This document shows positions 18,078-27,004 of a DNA stretch of 64,000 bases, one piece after another. Positions within the stretch are counted from its first letter, which is position 1; the number at the start of each line of letters is the position of its first letter. Source of the DNA: Bacteroidota bacterium (GTDB lineage Bacteria; Bacteroidota; Bacteroidia; Chitinophagales; Chitinophagaceae); contig JAFEAJ010000044.1 in assembly GCA_018266455.1 (NCBI GenBank), positions 1-64,000 of the forward strand. Direction: 5' to 3'. The position numbers and the translations under genes were made by a program. The notes beneath the pieces were generated by a model, which made no database searches, was not told the origin of the DNA, and saw only the letters and a list, made by a program, of their open reading frames with translations.

Positions 18078-19616
18078 ATGGAACAGAAGAGTGTTATATT
18101 ATGTGCAATGCTGCTCAGTGCCTGTTTTCTCGATGCACAGCGAGTACTTTACTCGCCTATTATTAATAATCGTAACCTTATTCACTTTGAGGTAGCTGGA
18201 AAAACTTCTGCATATTACTGGATATTAAAAGAAGAAAATAGCCGAACAAAACATTATTCCTTACCTCAACAAAACTTTGAAGTATATAATTCCAGATTAA
18301 AACTGGTCAACAATGATCTTCTTTTCCCAATTTCTGCAAACACAAAAAAGGAGTACCTGGTTGCAAGCAAATATTATTTCGACAGATTATTACTACTCGA
18401 AGACTCCGGCAAAACCAATCTCTTTTTACAAAGGTTTTCAGAGGACGGCTCACAATACAGCACCGGCAAAATTGTGGCAAGCTTTCCTTTTAATGAACCT
18501 GGGAATAGTTTTCTGCTTCTTCGTTCAGAGGACAAGAGCAAAATTTTATTGCTTTGCTTTGAATTCCTTCCGTCATCCCCGCCCAGTCTCCACACCATTT
18601 TATTTGATTCGAACTGGGGCCAGCTTCTCTATAAGATTTACCAGCACCCCTTCATAAGCCAGCCAATTATACAGGATGATTTTGTGAGTTACCCTATTGA
18701 AAGCTTTGAAGGAACTCCTGTTCAGCTTGCCAACAGCGGGGAATGGATGATGGCCGCCCCTTCCAGGACTGATAATAATTTCCTGCTCTTTCATTTTTGT
18801 AACGATGGCAGTGGCTTTTCGTTTAAAGAAATAAAGCTTCCTTCCTCATCAGAACTGGAAGATCTTGCCTTGACAATTAATAATGCCAGGGGCGAAGCCT
18901 CTGCCGGGCTTCTTTCAAAATTTCATTACAGAGCCTTAAAAAATGTCCAGGTAGTGCATTACTCCCTGGAAAATCAGCAATTCGATTTTGATTCTTCTTA
19001 CCGCTTTAGCACGCTTTCTGGCAACCAGCTGAAAAATGACAACCTTGTGAACGAGCGGTTTGTTACTGTGCCTGGCAACGGTTTTATTTTACTGAAAGAA
19101 TACGGAAGAGTATTTCAGGAAGGGGCTGATGACATTGGTTGGAGCCCGTCGTCGTTTTTTGCGGATAACAACTTTTCAAACCCGGTCATCTCCTCGTATG
19201 ATAACAGTAATGGATACACGAAGTTCAATAAGCTGGTTTCTATGGCAAGCGAATACCAGCGGGGAGATTTGGCGCTATTTTTTTTCCCGGCACAAAAAAA
19301 CGACAGTTGTTGGAGCGCACTCATCAGCAAACAGCAAATTACAGAAATGAATTCGCCTAACCTGTCGTATGTTTTCTTCCCGGAAAAAGAAAAACTGGCC
19401 TTGCTTTATAATAGTTTTTTAAACAGTGGCGAAGATCAATATGGCAGCTCAACATATATCGATAAGCAGGGCAATATTCTTCATGACGGTGGGCTGGCTT
19501 TCTGGAAGTTTGACCTCTTTCTTAATTTCCAACAAGCCCGTCAAATTGATGCAAATGAAATTGCAGTTCCGTATAAAGACAATCAACGCTCAGGGTTTGC
19601 CATAATTGAATTTTAG
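18078..19616 (+). CDS. Secreted or lipoprotein of unknown function
   Basis: This is a 512-residue protein that I do not recognise. The N-terminus is a signal sequence that could end in a lipobox (LSAC, Cys16) or be cleaved by signal peptidase I after Ala20 (FLDAQ). The rest is soluble and rich in aromatic residues, Ser, Asn and short strand-like segments, consistent with a beta-rich extracytoplasmic domain. There are no obvious catalytic motifs and only two Cys beyond the signal region. It stands alone, convergent with the GH32 gene. Confidence 0.75.
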   Translation: MEQKSVILCAMLLSACFLDAQRVLYSPIINNRNLIHFEVAGKTSAYYWILKEENSRTKHYSLPQQNFEVYNSRLKLVNNDLLFPISANTKKEYLVASKYYFDRLLLLEDSGKTNLFLQRFSEDGSQYSTGKIVASFPFNEPGNSFLLLRSEDKSKILLLCFEFLPSSPPSLHTILFDSNWGQLLYKIYQHPFISQPIIQDDFVSYPIESFEGTPVQLANSGEWMMAAPSRTDNNFLLFHFCNDGSGFSFKEIKLPSSSELEDLALTINNARGEASAGLLSKFHYRALKNVQVVHYSLENQQFDFDSSYRFSTLSGNQLKNDNLVNERFVTVPGNGFILLKEYGRVFQEGADDIGWSPSSFFADNNFSNPVISSYDNSNGYTKFNKLVSMASEYQRGDLALFFFPAQKNDSCWSALISKQQITEMNSPNLSYVFFPEKEKLALLYNSFLNSGEDQYGSSTYIDKQGNILHDGGLAFWKFDLFLNFQQARQIDANEIAVPYKDNQRSGFAIIEF

Positions 19617-19669
19617 AGCCGGATCTTGATTGTTTAAAAAGAAGTTGTAAAACAATAAGCACCTAATAT

Positions 19670-21160
19670 CTACCAAACACTTTTCATCTCCCAAATTTTT
19701 ACAGTGTCAAAGGTGCTCTTGCTGCCATCACTGAATAGAGCAATTTTATTGTTGTTGGTATCCGGGAAAACCTGCATGGTCATTGCTGCTTGCCCATCGT
19801 TAGCAAAAACCTCAATAATACTTTTGTCAAAGTATATGTCCAGTTTCAACAGGCCGTTATTCAAGAGCAATTTGGTTGCATATCGCGAAAGCTCATTATA
19901 TGTGGCATTAAAGGCTGTATCTCCTGCGCCAGTCCGGTCAATAAACAGTTTGTTTTTACTGGCGTTATATCCGATTATTACAGGGGTTCCTTCTGCTGCT
20001 GCAAGCATAATACCTGATGTGCTGTTGGGCAAAGGTTTCCAGGTTAGTTTAATTTCGCACTGATTGCTATGCGCATTCAATACCTCCTTTTTTTCCACGC
20101 TAACATTTTCTGCTTCATAAATTGCAGAAGCGCGAAGAGACTGTAAGGACATTAATGGCTGCTGTAATAAAATCCATTCATTATTTATTTTTTTCACAGA
20201 AAGTTTTCTTGGCAATGACATTGCGCCTTTCCATGGGCTGGTGGGAATATCATTCGCATAATTCCAATTGTTTACCCAGCCTATGGAAACAGGGTTTTTT
20301 CCAAAGCCAGTCTCATGGTATGCAATCGCGGCATAATAATCAGGCCCATAATCAGGCCGAAAAATTTTATCAGAGGGGTTTTCATTCACAAATCTTTTTC
20401 CATCAAACTCTCCAACAAAATATTGCATCGAAGCATTTTGTGACAGCAACAGCACCCATTTGCTTTTGCCCTCTTCGTCTATTACAGGCACTTGCATCAG
20501 ATCAGGGCATTCCCAAACACCGGAAGTATCTCCAGCGGGGCCAAAATTACTTAGCCATTTCCATTCTTTTAAATTAGCAGATGTATAAAAGCTTATCATT
20601 TTTTCTACTGGTTGTGATACCGCCAGCAACCAGCAATTCCCTTTATCGTACCATGTAACACTTGGGTCACGAAAATCTTTTTTGTGCAAATCGATTACTG
20701 GGTTGTGGTCATACTGGTTCCAGTTTTTCCCCTTGTCAAGGCTAAACGCAAGGTATTGAGATTGGTTGGTGGCCGTATGCGCGGTGTACATGGCTATAAG
20801 CGGTTGCTCCTTTTTATTTCCAAACCCTGAAGAATTATAAATGTCGGCGACTGCGGAGCCTGAAAAAATCATGAAATTTTTTGCTTCGGGAATAGCTGTT
20901 GGCAGGTTTTCCCAGTGCAACAGGTCTTTGCTGGAAGCATGCCCCCAGCTCATGTGCCCCCATTTGTTCCCAAAGGGATTGTACTGAAAAAACAAATGGT
21001 AAATTCCTTTATAATATACCAGCCCATTGGGGTCATTTGTCCAATTTTCAGGTGGAGAAAAGTGGAATTGAGGCCGGTATTTTTCCTTATACAAATTTTT
21101 TTTCTGTGCAAACAGAGTTACCACAAACAATAAAAAGCAAAGTGATAGAACAATTTTCAT
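19670..21160 (-). CDS. Glycoside hydrolase family 32 (levanase/fructan beta-fructosidase-like)
   Basis: This is a 496-residue exported GH32 enzyme with a signal peptide ending near FAQK. The five-bladed propeller carries the nucleophile in WTNDPNG (Asp43), the transition-state stabiliser in FRDPSV (Asp165) and the acid/base Glu in WECPDL (Glu217). The C-terminal beta-sandwich module typical of GH32 follows. It releases fructose from levan, inulin or sucrose; sequence alone does not fix which. No SusC/SusD pair or fructokinase is nearby. Confidence 0.93.
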   Translation of the reverse strand: MKIVLSLCFLLFVVTLFAQKKNLYKEKYRPQFHFSPPENWTNDPNGLVYYKGIYHLFFQYNPFGNKWGHMSWGHASSKDLLHWENLPTAIPEAKNFMIFSGSAVADIYNSSGFGNKKEQPLIAMYTAHTATNQSQYLAFSLDKGKNWNQYDHNPVIDLHKKDFRDPSVTWYDKGNCWLLAVSQPVEKMISFYTSANLKEWKWLSNFGPAGDTSGVWECPDLMQVPVIDEEGKSKWVLLLSQNASMQYFVGEFDGKRFVNENPSDKIFRPDYGPDYYAAIAYHETGFGKNPVSIGWVNNWNYANDIPTSPWKGAMSLPRKLSVKKINNEWILLQQPLMSLQSLRASAIYEAENVSVEKKEVLNAHSNQCEIKLTWKPLPNSTSGIMLAAAEGTPVIIGYNASKNKLFIDRTGAGDTAFNATYNELSRYATKLLLNNGLLKLDIYFDKSIIEVFANDGQAAMTMQVFPDTNNNKIALFSDGSKSTFDTVKIWEMKSVW

Positions 21161-21187
21161 ACAGCAATTTAATTATTCAGGAATATT

Positions 21188-21922
21188 TTACTTGCCCAGC
21201 AGTAATTTTTCTGCCATTAACAAGTCTTCAGGTGTATCAATTTCTATCCCCATATATTCGGTCACTACCATTTTTAGCGGAATGCCGTTTTCAAGATAGC
21301 GAAGGCATTCGATTTTTTCAGCTGTTTCAAGCGGGGCCATTGGCCAGTTTGTAAAATCAAGCAATGCTTTTTTGCGAAATGCGTATACACCAATATGTTC
21401 ATAATAGGTAATGGCACTCTCTTTACTGCGCGGGTAAGGAATGGCGCTTCTGCTGAAAAAAAGTGCGTTCATATTTTTGTCAACAGTAACCTTAACATAG
21501 TTGGCATCGTCAATAAGTTTTTGCTCCTTCAGTACCTGCATCAGAGATGCTACCTGCACTTTTTTCCCTTCTTCTCCTTTAAAAACTTCCAACAGTTTTG
21601 TCAATGGTTCTTTTTGCACAAAAGGTTCATCGCCCTGTATGTTCAGCACAATATCTACATCCAAGTCCTCCACAGCTTCTGCAATACGGTCGCTGCCGCT
21701 TTCATGGGGGCGCCTGCTCATTTTCGCCTTGCCCCCGTTCGATACAATTTCCTGGTAAATGGTTTCACTATCTGTTATTACCATCACTTCATCAAACAAT
21801 CCCGTTGCAACCGCATTATCATACGTATGGCGGATAACAGTTTTGTTCCCAAGAACCTGCATCAGTTTCGCAGGAAACCTGGTAGCAGCATACCGAGCAG
21901 GGATCATGGCTATAGTGCTCAT
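21188..21922 (-). CDS. kdsB: 3-deoxy-manno-octulosonate cytidylyltransferase (CMP-Kdo synthetase)
   Basis: This is a 244-residue nucleotidyltransferase. The start IPARYAATRFPAKLM carries the CTP-binding loop, NIQGDEPFV the metal-binding Asp, and EYMGIEIDTPEDLLMA is the family's C-terminal signature. It activates Kdo, or Kdo8N in organisms with KdnAB, with CMP for lipid A core assembly. It lies 27 bases downstream of no partner on its own strand except the GH32 gene, which follows it; co-transcription would be accidental. Confidence 0.95.
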   Translation of the reverse strand: MSTIAMIPARYAATRFPAKLMQVLGNKTVIRHTYDNAVATGLFDEVMVITDSETIYQEIVSNGGKAKMSRRPHESGSDRIAEAVEDLDVDIVLNIQGDEPFVQKEPLTKLLEVFKGEEGKKVQVASLMQVLKEQKLIDDANYVKVTVDKNMNALFFSRSAIPYPRSKESAITYYEHIGVYAFRKKALLDFTNWPMAPLETAEKIECLRYLENGIPLKMVVTEYMGIEIDTPEDLLMAEKLLLGK

Positions 21923-22081
21923 TCAAATAATTTAACGGCTAATTTAACTTAATAATCTTCAAAAAATATTGGGGTGCTCGCAAGAAAGTTTATTTCGCGG
22001 CCAGTTGCACCAATATATTCTTTATATTTATCTAACTGAACGATTGCCTGCCGAAATAACTGATTTTCCAAAATTTTCCCA

Positions 22082-23530
22082 ATGCAAACCAGCGAACTCC
22101 TAAATAATTATGATGTTGATGCAGGCACATGGGATGAGATGTACAAGGACTCCGCGGTACGGGAACAATACAGGGCCGTTGTAGATTTTATGCAGCAGCT
22201 TAGCGTGGAGGAGCTGAACAAAAAAGAAGAACTGGCCAGAGGGCTTTTTATGACGCAGGGCATTACGTTCACTGTTTATAGCAGCGGAGAAGGTATTGAG
22301 AAAATTTTCCCTTTTGATATCATTCCCCGTATTATCACAGCATCTGAATGGAGCTATATTGAAGAAGGCATCAAACAAAGGCTGAAGGCGCTCAACTTGT
22401 TCCTCAAAGATGTGTATAATGAACAGTTTATTATCAAAGACGGCGTTATTCCTGCTGAAATGATTTACAGTTGCCCGCATTACCTGCGCGAGATGTATAA
22501 ATTTCCTGTGCCCTATGATATTTATGTTCATATCGCAGGCATTGACCTCATCCGCAACAGTGATGGCTCCTTCTATATTCTTGAGGATAACCTGCGCACT
22601 CCAAGTGGCGTAAGCTACATGCTCGAGAACAGGGAGATCACCAAAAGATTGTTTCCTGATTTGTTGCCTAAAAACAATGTGCGCACGGTCAACGAATACC
22701 CCAACATCTTACATAAAAACCTGGTATCGTTGTCCCCAAGGCAAATTGCCAACCCAACCATTGTGGTGCTAACACCGGGCATTTACAATTCAGCTTATTT
22801 TGAGCATACCACATTAGCAAGAATGATGGGCGTTGAATTGGTGGAGGGAAGGGATTTGGTAGTTGACAACCATCGGGTGTACATGAAAACCACAGCAGGC
22901 AGGCAACTGGTCGATGTTATTTACAGAAGAGTGGATGATGATTTTTTGGACCCGTTGATTTTTAACCCAAACAGCATGCTCGGCGTGGCGGGTATAATGA
23001 GCGCCTACAGAAAGGGGAACGTGGCAGTTGTGAATGCCCTTGGCAATGGTGTTGCAGACGACAAAGCAATATACGCTTACGTTCCGGCTATGATAAAATA
23101 TTATTTGAATGAAGATCCCCTCCTACGGAATGTTCCCACTTATCAATTGTCTAAGCCGGAAGAGAAGGAACTTGTTTTTTCCAACATGAACAAAATGGTA
23201 ATCAAGAAAACGAATGAAAGCGGGGGCTACGGAATGCTTATGGGGCATTCAGCCAGTGATGAAGAAATCTATAACTACAAACAGGAAATTTTAAAAAACC
23301 CGAGGCAATTTATTGCCCAGCCAATTATCAGCCTTTCATCGTCTCCCTGTTATATGAACGGGAAACTAGTGCCAAGAAGAGTTGACCTCCGGCCTTATGC
23401 GCTTTGCGGCCCCAATGGTGTTGAAATTGTTCCAGGTGGGTTAACCAGGGTTGCTTTGAAAAAAGGCTCGTTGGTGGTGAACTCCTCGCAAGGAGGCGGA
23501 AGCAAAGACACCTGGGTGCTGTCAGTATAA
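22082..23530 (+). CDS. Circularly permuted type 2 ATP-grasp protein
   Basis: This is a 482-residue protein of the circularly permuted ATP-grasp type 2 family (DUF404/DUF407). Conserved segments include FPFDIIPRII, YILEDNLRTPSGVSYMLENR, VVDNHRVYMKT and NESGGYGMLMG, with the late RRVDLRPYAL. ATP-grasp enzymes form amide bonds through acyl-phosphates. It is the first of three same-strand genes with an alpha-E protein and a transglutaminase-like protein, a set described as a predicted peptide-ligation/modification system. The substrate is unknown. Confidence 0.92.
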   Translation: MQTSELLNNYDVDAGTWDEMYKDSAVREQYRAVVDFMQQLSVEELNKKEELARGLFMTQGITFTVYSSGEGIEKIFPFDIIPRIITASEWSYIEEGIKQRLKALNLFLKDVYNEQFIIKDGVIPAEMIYSCPHYLREMYKFPVPYDIYVHIAGIDLIRNSDGSFYILEDNLRTPSGVSYMLENREITKRLFPDLLPKNNVRTVNEYPNILHKNLVSLSPRQIANPTIVVLTPGIYNSAYFEHTTLARMMGVELVEGRDLVVDNHRVYMKTTAGRQLVDVIYRRVDDDFLDPLIFNPNSMLGVAGIMSAYRKGNVAVVNALGNGVADDKAIYAYVPAMIKYYLNEDPLLRNVPTYQLSKPEEKELVFSNMNKMVIKKTNESGGYGMLMGHSASDEEIYNYKQEILKNPRQFIAQPIISLSSSPCYMNGKLVPRRVDLRPYALCGPNGVEIVPGGLTRVALKKGSLVVNSSQGGGSKDTWVLSV

Positions 23531-23709
23531 AACCAGTTAATGGCTGTATGCGGCAACTTAAATAGATTATTGTTTGTTGAAAAAAGACAATACCGATATT
23601 CAATATGGTTATAAATGAAGCGGAGCGCAAAAATTTATATTCGCAAGCAAAGCCAAAAAAACAAGATGAACGCTTTTGAAATTTTGACACTTACCCAAAA
23701 ATATGACTA

Positions 23710-24642
23710 ATGCTGAGCCGGGTTGCAGACAGCTTATATTGGATGAGCCGTTATCTTGAAAGGGCTGACGGAATTTTGCGCATGCTTAAAATCAACTATG
23801 CCTCGTCGCAAGGAGATTTACAGGAGTTTTCGTGGAAGCCTGTGCTCCGTCTTTTTACTTATATGAAGGAAGAGGAAGCAAATACCATTGCTTACGATTC
23901 CAGGGCAGTGCTGCAGTATATGGTAACCGATAAAGAGAACCCCAATTCGTTGGTGAATATTGTTACCCATGCCCGCGAAAATGCAAGAGCAGTTCAGGAC
24001 CATATTACCAAAGAAGTGTGGCAATGCCTAAATGATTACTACCATGCGGTTCGCGATGAACGGCTGGCGCACAGGCTTCATAAAGAAGATCCCATTTCAA
24101 CGCTGGATGTGCTCATCAAACAAGGTTTATTATATTACGGTACTGCTGACATTACCATGGCAAGGGGGGAGGGCTATGCTTTTATCAATATTGGGAAATA
24201 CCTGGAAAGAGCGCTTCAATCGGCAGATATCCTTGATGTAAAATTCAGCGATGCGCATTTTGATTTTTCAAAAATACATACCACCTACTGGAAATATTTA
24301 TTGCTTTCTTTTTCAGGATACGAGCTATACCTCAAAACCTACAAAAGCGGGTTCGATGCAAAAAATGTAGTGGGCCAGATTGTGCTGAACAAGGATTTTC
24401 CACGCTCCGTGATATATTCCATTAACAGGTTATCCCGTTATTTTGAGCGACTGGAAAATCAGGGCAACAAACCGGGCTATGAAACCGTTGAATTCCTGAT
24501 TGGCAAATTAAAAAGTGAAATTAGCTATACAACTGTTGATATGATTGAAGATGCCGGTTTGCACAATTATCTTATAAAAGTGAAAAAAGAGCTTTCAGAA
24601 GTTGCCAACGCACTTAACAAAAACTATTTTGCATATAGCTAA
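23710..24642 (+). CDS. Alpha-E domain protein
   Basis: This is a 310-residue, almost all-helical alpha-E protein. The opening MLSRVADSLYWMSRYLERADG is the family hallmark, and a repeat of that pattern (INIGKYLERALQSADIL) appears in the middle. Family members are encoded next to circularly permuted ATP-grasp genes, as here. No catalytic residues are established; a scaffolding or modifying role beside the ligase has been proposed. A 179-base gap separates it from the ATP-grasp gene. Confidence 0.92.
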   Translation: MLSRVADSLYWMSRYLERADGILRMLKINYASSQGDLQEFSWKPVLRLFTYMKEEEANTIAYDSRAVLQYMVTDKENPNSLVNIVTHARENARAVQDHITKEVWQCLNDYYHAVRDERLAHRLHKEDPISTLDVLIKQGLLYYGTADITMARGEGYAFINIGKYLERALQSADILDVKFSDAHFDFSKIHTTYWKYLLLSFSGYELYLKTYKSGFDAKNVVGQIVLNKDFPRSVIYSINRLSRYFERLENQGNKPGYETVEFLIGKLKSEISYTTVDMIEDAGLHNYLIKVKKELSEVANALNKNYFAYS

Positions 24643-24727
24643 GCCCTATTGTAGCCTGGTAATATATTTTATTCCCCGAATTAAGCTGAAATGGTTTTAA
24701 AAATAATTGTTTACAAAACTAAGCCTG

Positions 24728-25687
24728 GTGCCTACATTTAAGATACATCACGTTACGAGATACCAATATGAATTTCCGGTTAGGGAAAGCGCCAATCAAA
24801 TTCTACTTTTCCCGATCAGGGATGAATACCAGCAAGTGGCCAAACAGGAACTGAGCATTTCCGGAGAACCCATGGTTGACATTTATAAAGATTTCTACGG
24901 AAATGAAGTCGGTTCGTTCATGAATGCCGAACCCCACCTGGAACTGGTGATAGATACCAAAACGGAAGTAATAACAACTGTAAGGGTGTTGCCAAGCGAT
25001 GATGTGCCTGCAGAAATTCAATGGGAGGAGCTAAAAAGAGTCCACACACAATTTCCTTTCATCGATTTCCTTAAACAGGAGCAGTTCAATGCGCTCGATG
25101 AGGTGTCAGAAATCGTGCAGTCTCTTGAAAGCAGGCTGCATACGCCACTGCTGGCAGCAAAGCAATTGAACGAATATGTGTTCAGGAACTTTACGTACAA
25201 CAAAGGGATTACCAGCGTTGAAACCACACTTGATGAAATTTGGAAATTGAAAGCCGGGGTTTGCCAGGACTTCGCCCATCTTTTGCTGGTGATGCTGAAA
25301 ACAATTGATATACCTGCCAGGTATGTAAGCGGCTATATCTGCCCACATAAAAATGGCATGCGGGGAGAAGGCGCTACCCACGCATGGGTAGAGGCATATA
25401 TTCCGTTTTATGGGTGGCTTGGCTTCGATCCCACAAATAATTGCATTGTTGATGGTGTTCATGTTCGGCTTGCAGTAGGCAGGAGCTTTAATGATTGTTC
25501 TCCAGTAAAGGGAACTTACAAAGGAGCCTCCAGTCATACGCTCGACGTTGGGGTATCTGTTGCCTATGAAGATGGGGAAACAAGTGCTGAAGCACCAACC
25601 CTATTGGTCCCGCAGCCTGTAAAAGTCAATAACCTGTCAAGCAATTCTTACCGGAGATATATGGAGATGATGCAACAACAGCAATAA
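24728..25687 (+). CDS. Transglutaminase-like cysteine peptidase/amidase
   Basis: This is a 319-residue protein with an N-terminal bacterial transglutaminase region (FKIHHVTRYQYEFPV) and a core transglutaminase fold. The catalytic triad is visible as Cys179 (AGVCQDFAH), His218 (GATHAWVEA) and Asp234 (GFDPTNN). I start it at a GTG, which places FKIxHVTRYxYE near the N-terminus as in homologues; a TTG at 24707 would add seven residues. As third gene after ATP-grasp and alpha-E it may cleave or rearrange the amide made by the ligase. No signal peptide is present, so action in the cytoplasm is expected. Confidence 0.9.
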   Translation: MPTFKIHHVTRYQYEFPVRESANQILLFPIRDEYQQVAKQELSISGEPMVDIYKDFYGNEVGSFMNAEPHLELVIDTKTEVITTVRVLPSDDVPAEIQWEELKRVHTQFPFIDFLKQEQFNALDEVSEIVQSLESRLHTPLLAAKQLNEYVFRNFTYNKGITSVETTLDEIWKLKAGVCQDFAHLLLVMLKTIDIPARYVSGYICPHKNGMRGEGATHAWVEAYIPFYGWLGFDPTNNCIVDGVHVRLAVGRSFNDCSPVKGTYKGASSHTLDVGVSVAYEDGETSAEAPTLLVPQPVKVNNLSSNSYRRYMEMMQQQQ

Positions 25688-25702
25688 ATGCTTCACAAAA
25701 AA

Positions 25703-26554
25703 TTATCTGTTACCATCATTACTGAATTTTGCCCCAGCCGGGGGCCTGTATTCATCAAAAGGGATGCTTAGCAATTTAATTATCTGGTTATTTTCTTCTT
25801 CGCCTGGGAATATGTCAATCCCATACTTTAATTCATTTGTGTGTTTTACATGAGCGAAGGTGCCAAAAATACGATCCCATAGAGAAAAGATGTTCCCATA
25901 GTTGGTATCAGTTAATGGCTGCACATAATGATGGTGCACTTTGTGCATGTTTGGCGAAACAATTATCCAGGACATTGCAATATCTATCCATTTAGGTAAC
26001 GAAATATTGGCGTGATTGAACTGGGAAAGGAGCACTGATAATGATTGATAGAGCAGAACAAGCCACATTGGCGCTCCTGCAACAATAACCGAAACCAATG
26101 TGAAAAAAGCCCTGAAAATGCTTTCTCCCGGATGATGGCGGTTGGCAGTTGTGGTATCCACCCATGTATCGGCATGGTGGATGATATGAAATTTCCACAT
26201 CCATTTTATTTTATGTTCCAACCAATGAACAAACCATGCACTTATAAGGTCCAATATCATCAATCCTAAAACAAAAAAGACCCATTGCGGAAGAAAAAAA
26301 ACATACAAAAGCCCAAATTTGTGTGCTACAACATAGCGGCTTGCTTTTACAATTAAAAAGGCAAATGCCAGGTTGATGATAACAGTTGTTAAGGTAAAAA
26401 ACAAGTTGATCCCTGCATGTTGATATTTTTTGTAGTTGAACCGGAACAAAGGAATAAGCCCTTCAAAAATCCAGAAGAAGGCAAGCCCGCCGGCTAAAAT
26501 CAACATTCTTTGCAATGAATGGATATGCTCAAAAAAGTAGGCCAGCTTTTCCAT
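25703..26554 (-). CDS. Sterol desaturase/fatty acid hydroxylase family protein
   Basis: This is a 283-residue integral membrane di-iron enzyme. The His clusters HWLEH, FHIIHH and HKVHHH are the eight-His metal site of the superfamily, placed after four or so membrane helices. Substrates in bacteria range from carotenoids to ornithine lipids and alkylglycerols; this one cannot be assigned. It converges on the transglutaminase gene with 15 bases between stops. Confidence 0.92.
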   Translation of the reverse strand: MEKLAYFFEHIHSLQRMLILAGGLAFFWIFEGLIPLFRFNYKKYQHAGINLFFTLTTVIINLAFAFLIVKASRYVVAHKFGLLYVFFLPQWVFFVLGLMILDLISAWFVHWLEHKIKWMWKFHIIHHADTWVDTTTANRHHPGESIFRAFFTLVSVIVAGAPMWLVLLYQSLSVLLSQFNHANISLPKWIDIAMSWIIVSPNMHKVHHHYVQPLTDTNYGNIFSLWDRIFGTFAHVKHTNELKYGIDIFPGEEENNQIIKLLSIPFDEYRPPAGAKFSNDGNR

Positions 26555-26621
26555 GAAGCGACAGTAATGTCTTATTCGGTAATTTACTTTAAAAAATCCT
26601 GGAAGAGAAAAACCTGGGCAA

Positions 26622-26843
26622 TTATTCCTTTTTGTTCATTTCGCCGACCAGCTCAACCGCCCGGGCATAATGCACATCGCACACCATTATTTTCATCCCT
26701 CCCAAGGCCGGGCTTAGCAGAGGATCGATCGTTACGGTATATTCATCTTTCAAATGACAATTTATGCCAGCTTCCTGTAGCATGCCCAATACAATATGTG
26801 CATTCACGTAATTATCGAAAGAACAAAGTTCAATGAATTTCAT
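26622..26843 (-). CDS. DUF2007 domain protein
   Basis: This is a 73-residue single-domain protein of the DUF2007 family (putative signal-transducing protein). It opens with the typical pattern ELCSFDNYVNAHIVLGMLQEAGI, continues with LSPALGGMKIMV and ends in a helix. The fold resembles GlnB-like ferredoxin folds; its function is unknown. It lies between the dnaN terminator and the hydroxylase gene on the minus strand. Confidence 0.88.
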   Translation of the reverse strand: MKFIELCSFDNYVNAHIVLGMLQEAGINCHLKDEYTVTIDPLLSPALGGMKIMVCDVHYARAVELVGEMNKKE

Positions 26844-26852
26844 GCGCTAATT

Positions 26853-26886
26853 TAAAAAAAATGCCCTCGTGTAGAGACACAAGGGC
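26853..26886 (-). terminator. Intrinsic terminator downstream of dnaN
   Basis: GCCCT-GTGT pairs with ACAC-AGGGC with one C/A mismatch and a four-base loop (26863-26886). On the minus strand a run of eight T's follows. It separates dnaN from DUF2007 and is one of the best terminators in the window. Confidence 0.8.
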
Positions 26887-26960
26887 TTAACCATTAAACC
26901 TTATCTATGAAAAAAAATTTATTTTCTGCTTTGCTGAATACAATTATACAACAAAATTAA
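26887..26960 (+). other. Leader-like sequence with a 17-codon micro-frame
   Basis: Directly after the hairpin the plus strand reads like a Bacteroidota 5' leader (TTAACCATTAAACC) followed by an ATG at 26907. The 17-codon frame MKKNLFSALLNTIIQQN begins like a signal peptide and stops at 26960. It may be a remnant of a gene start, a leader peptide, or chance. It lies antisense to nothing and ends 45 bases before the dnaN stop. Confidence 0.3.
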
Positions 26961-27004
26961 ACATCATAAATAATTTATTAAAAAAAAATTACAATAGGGC
27001 AAAA

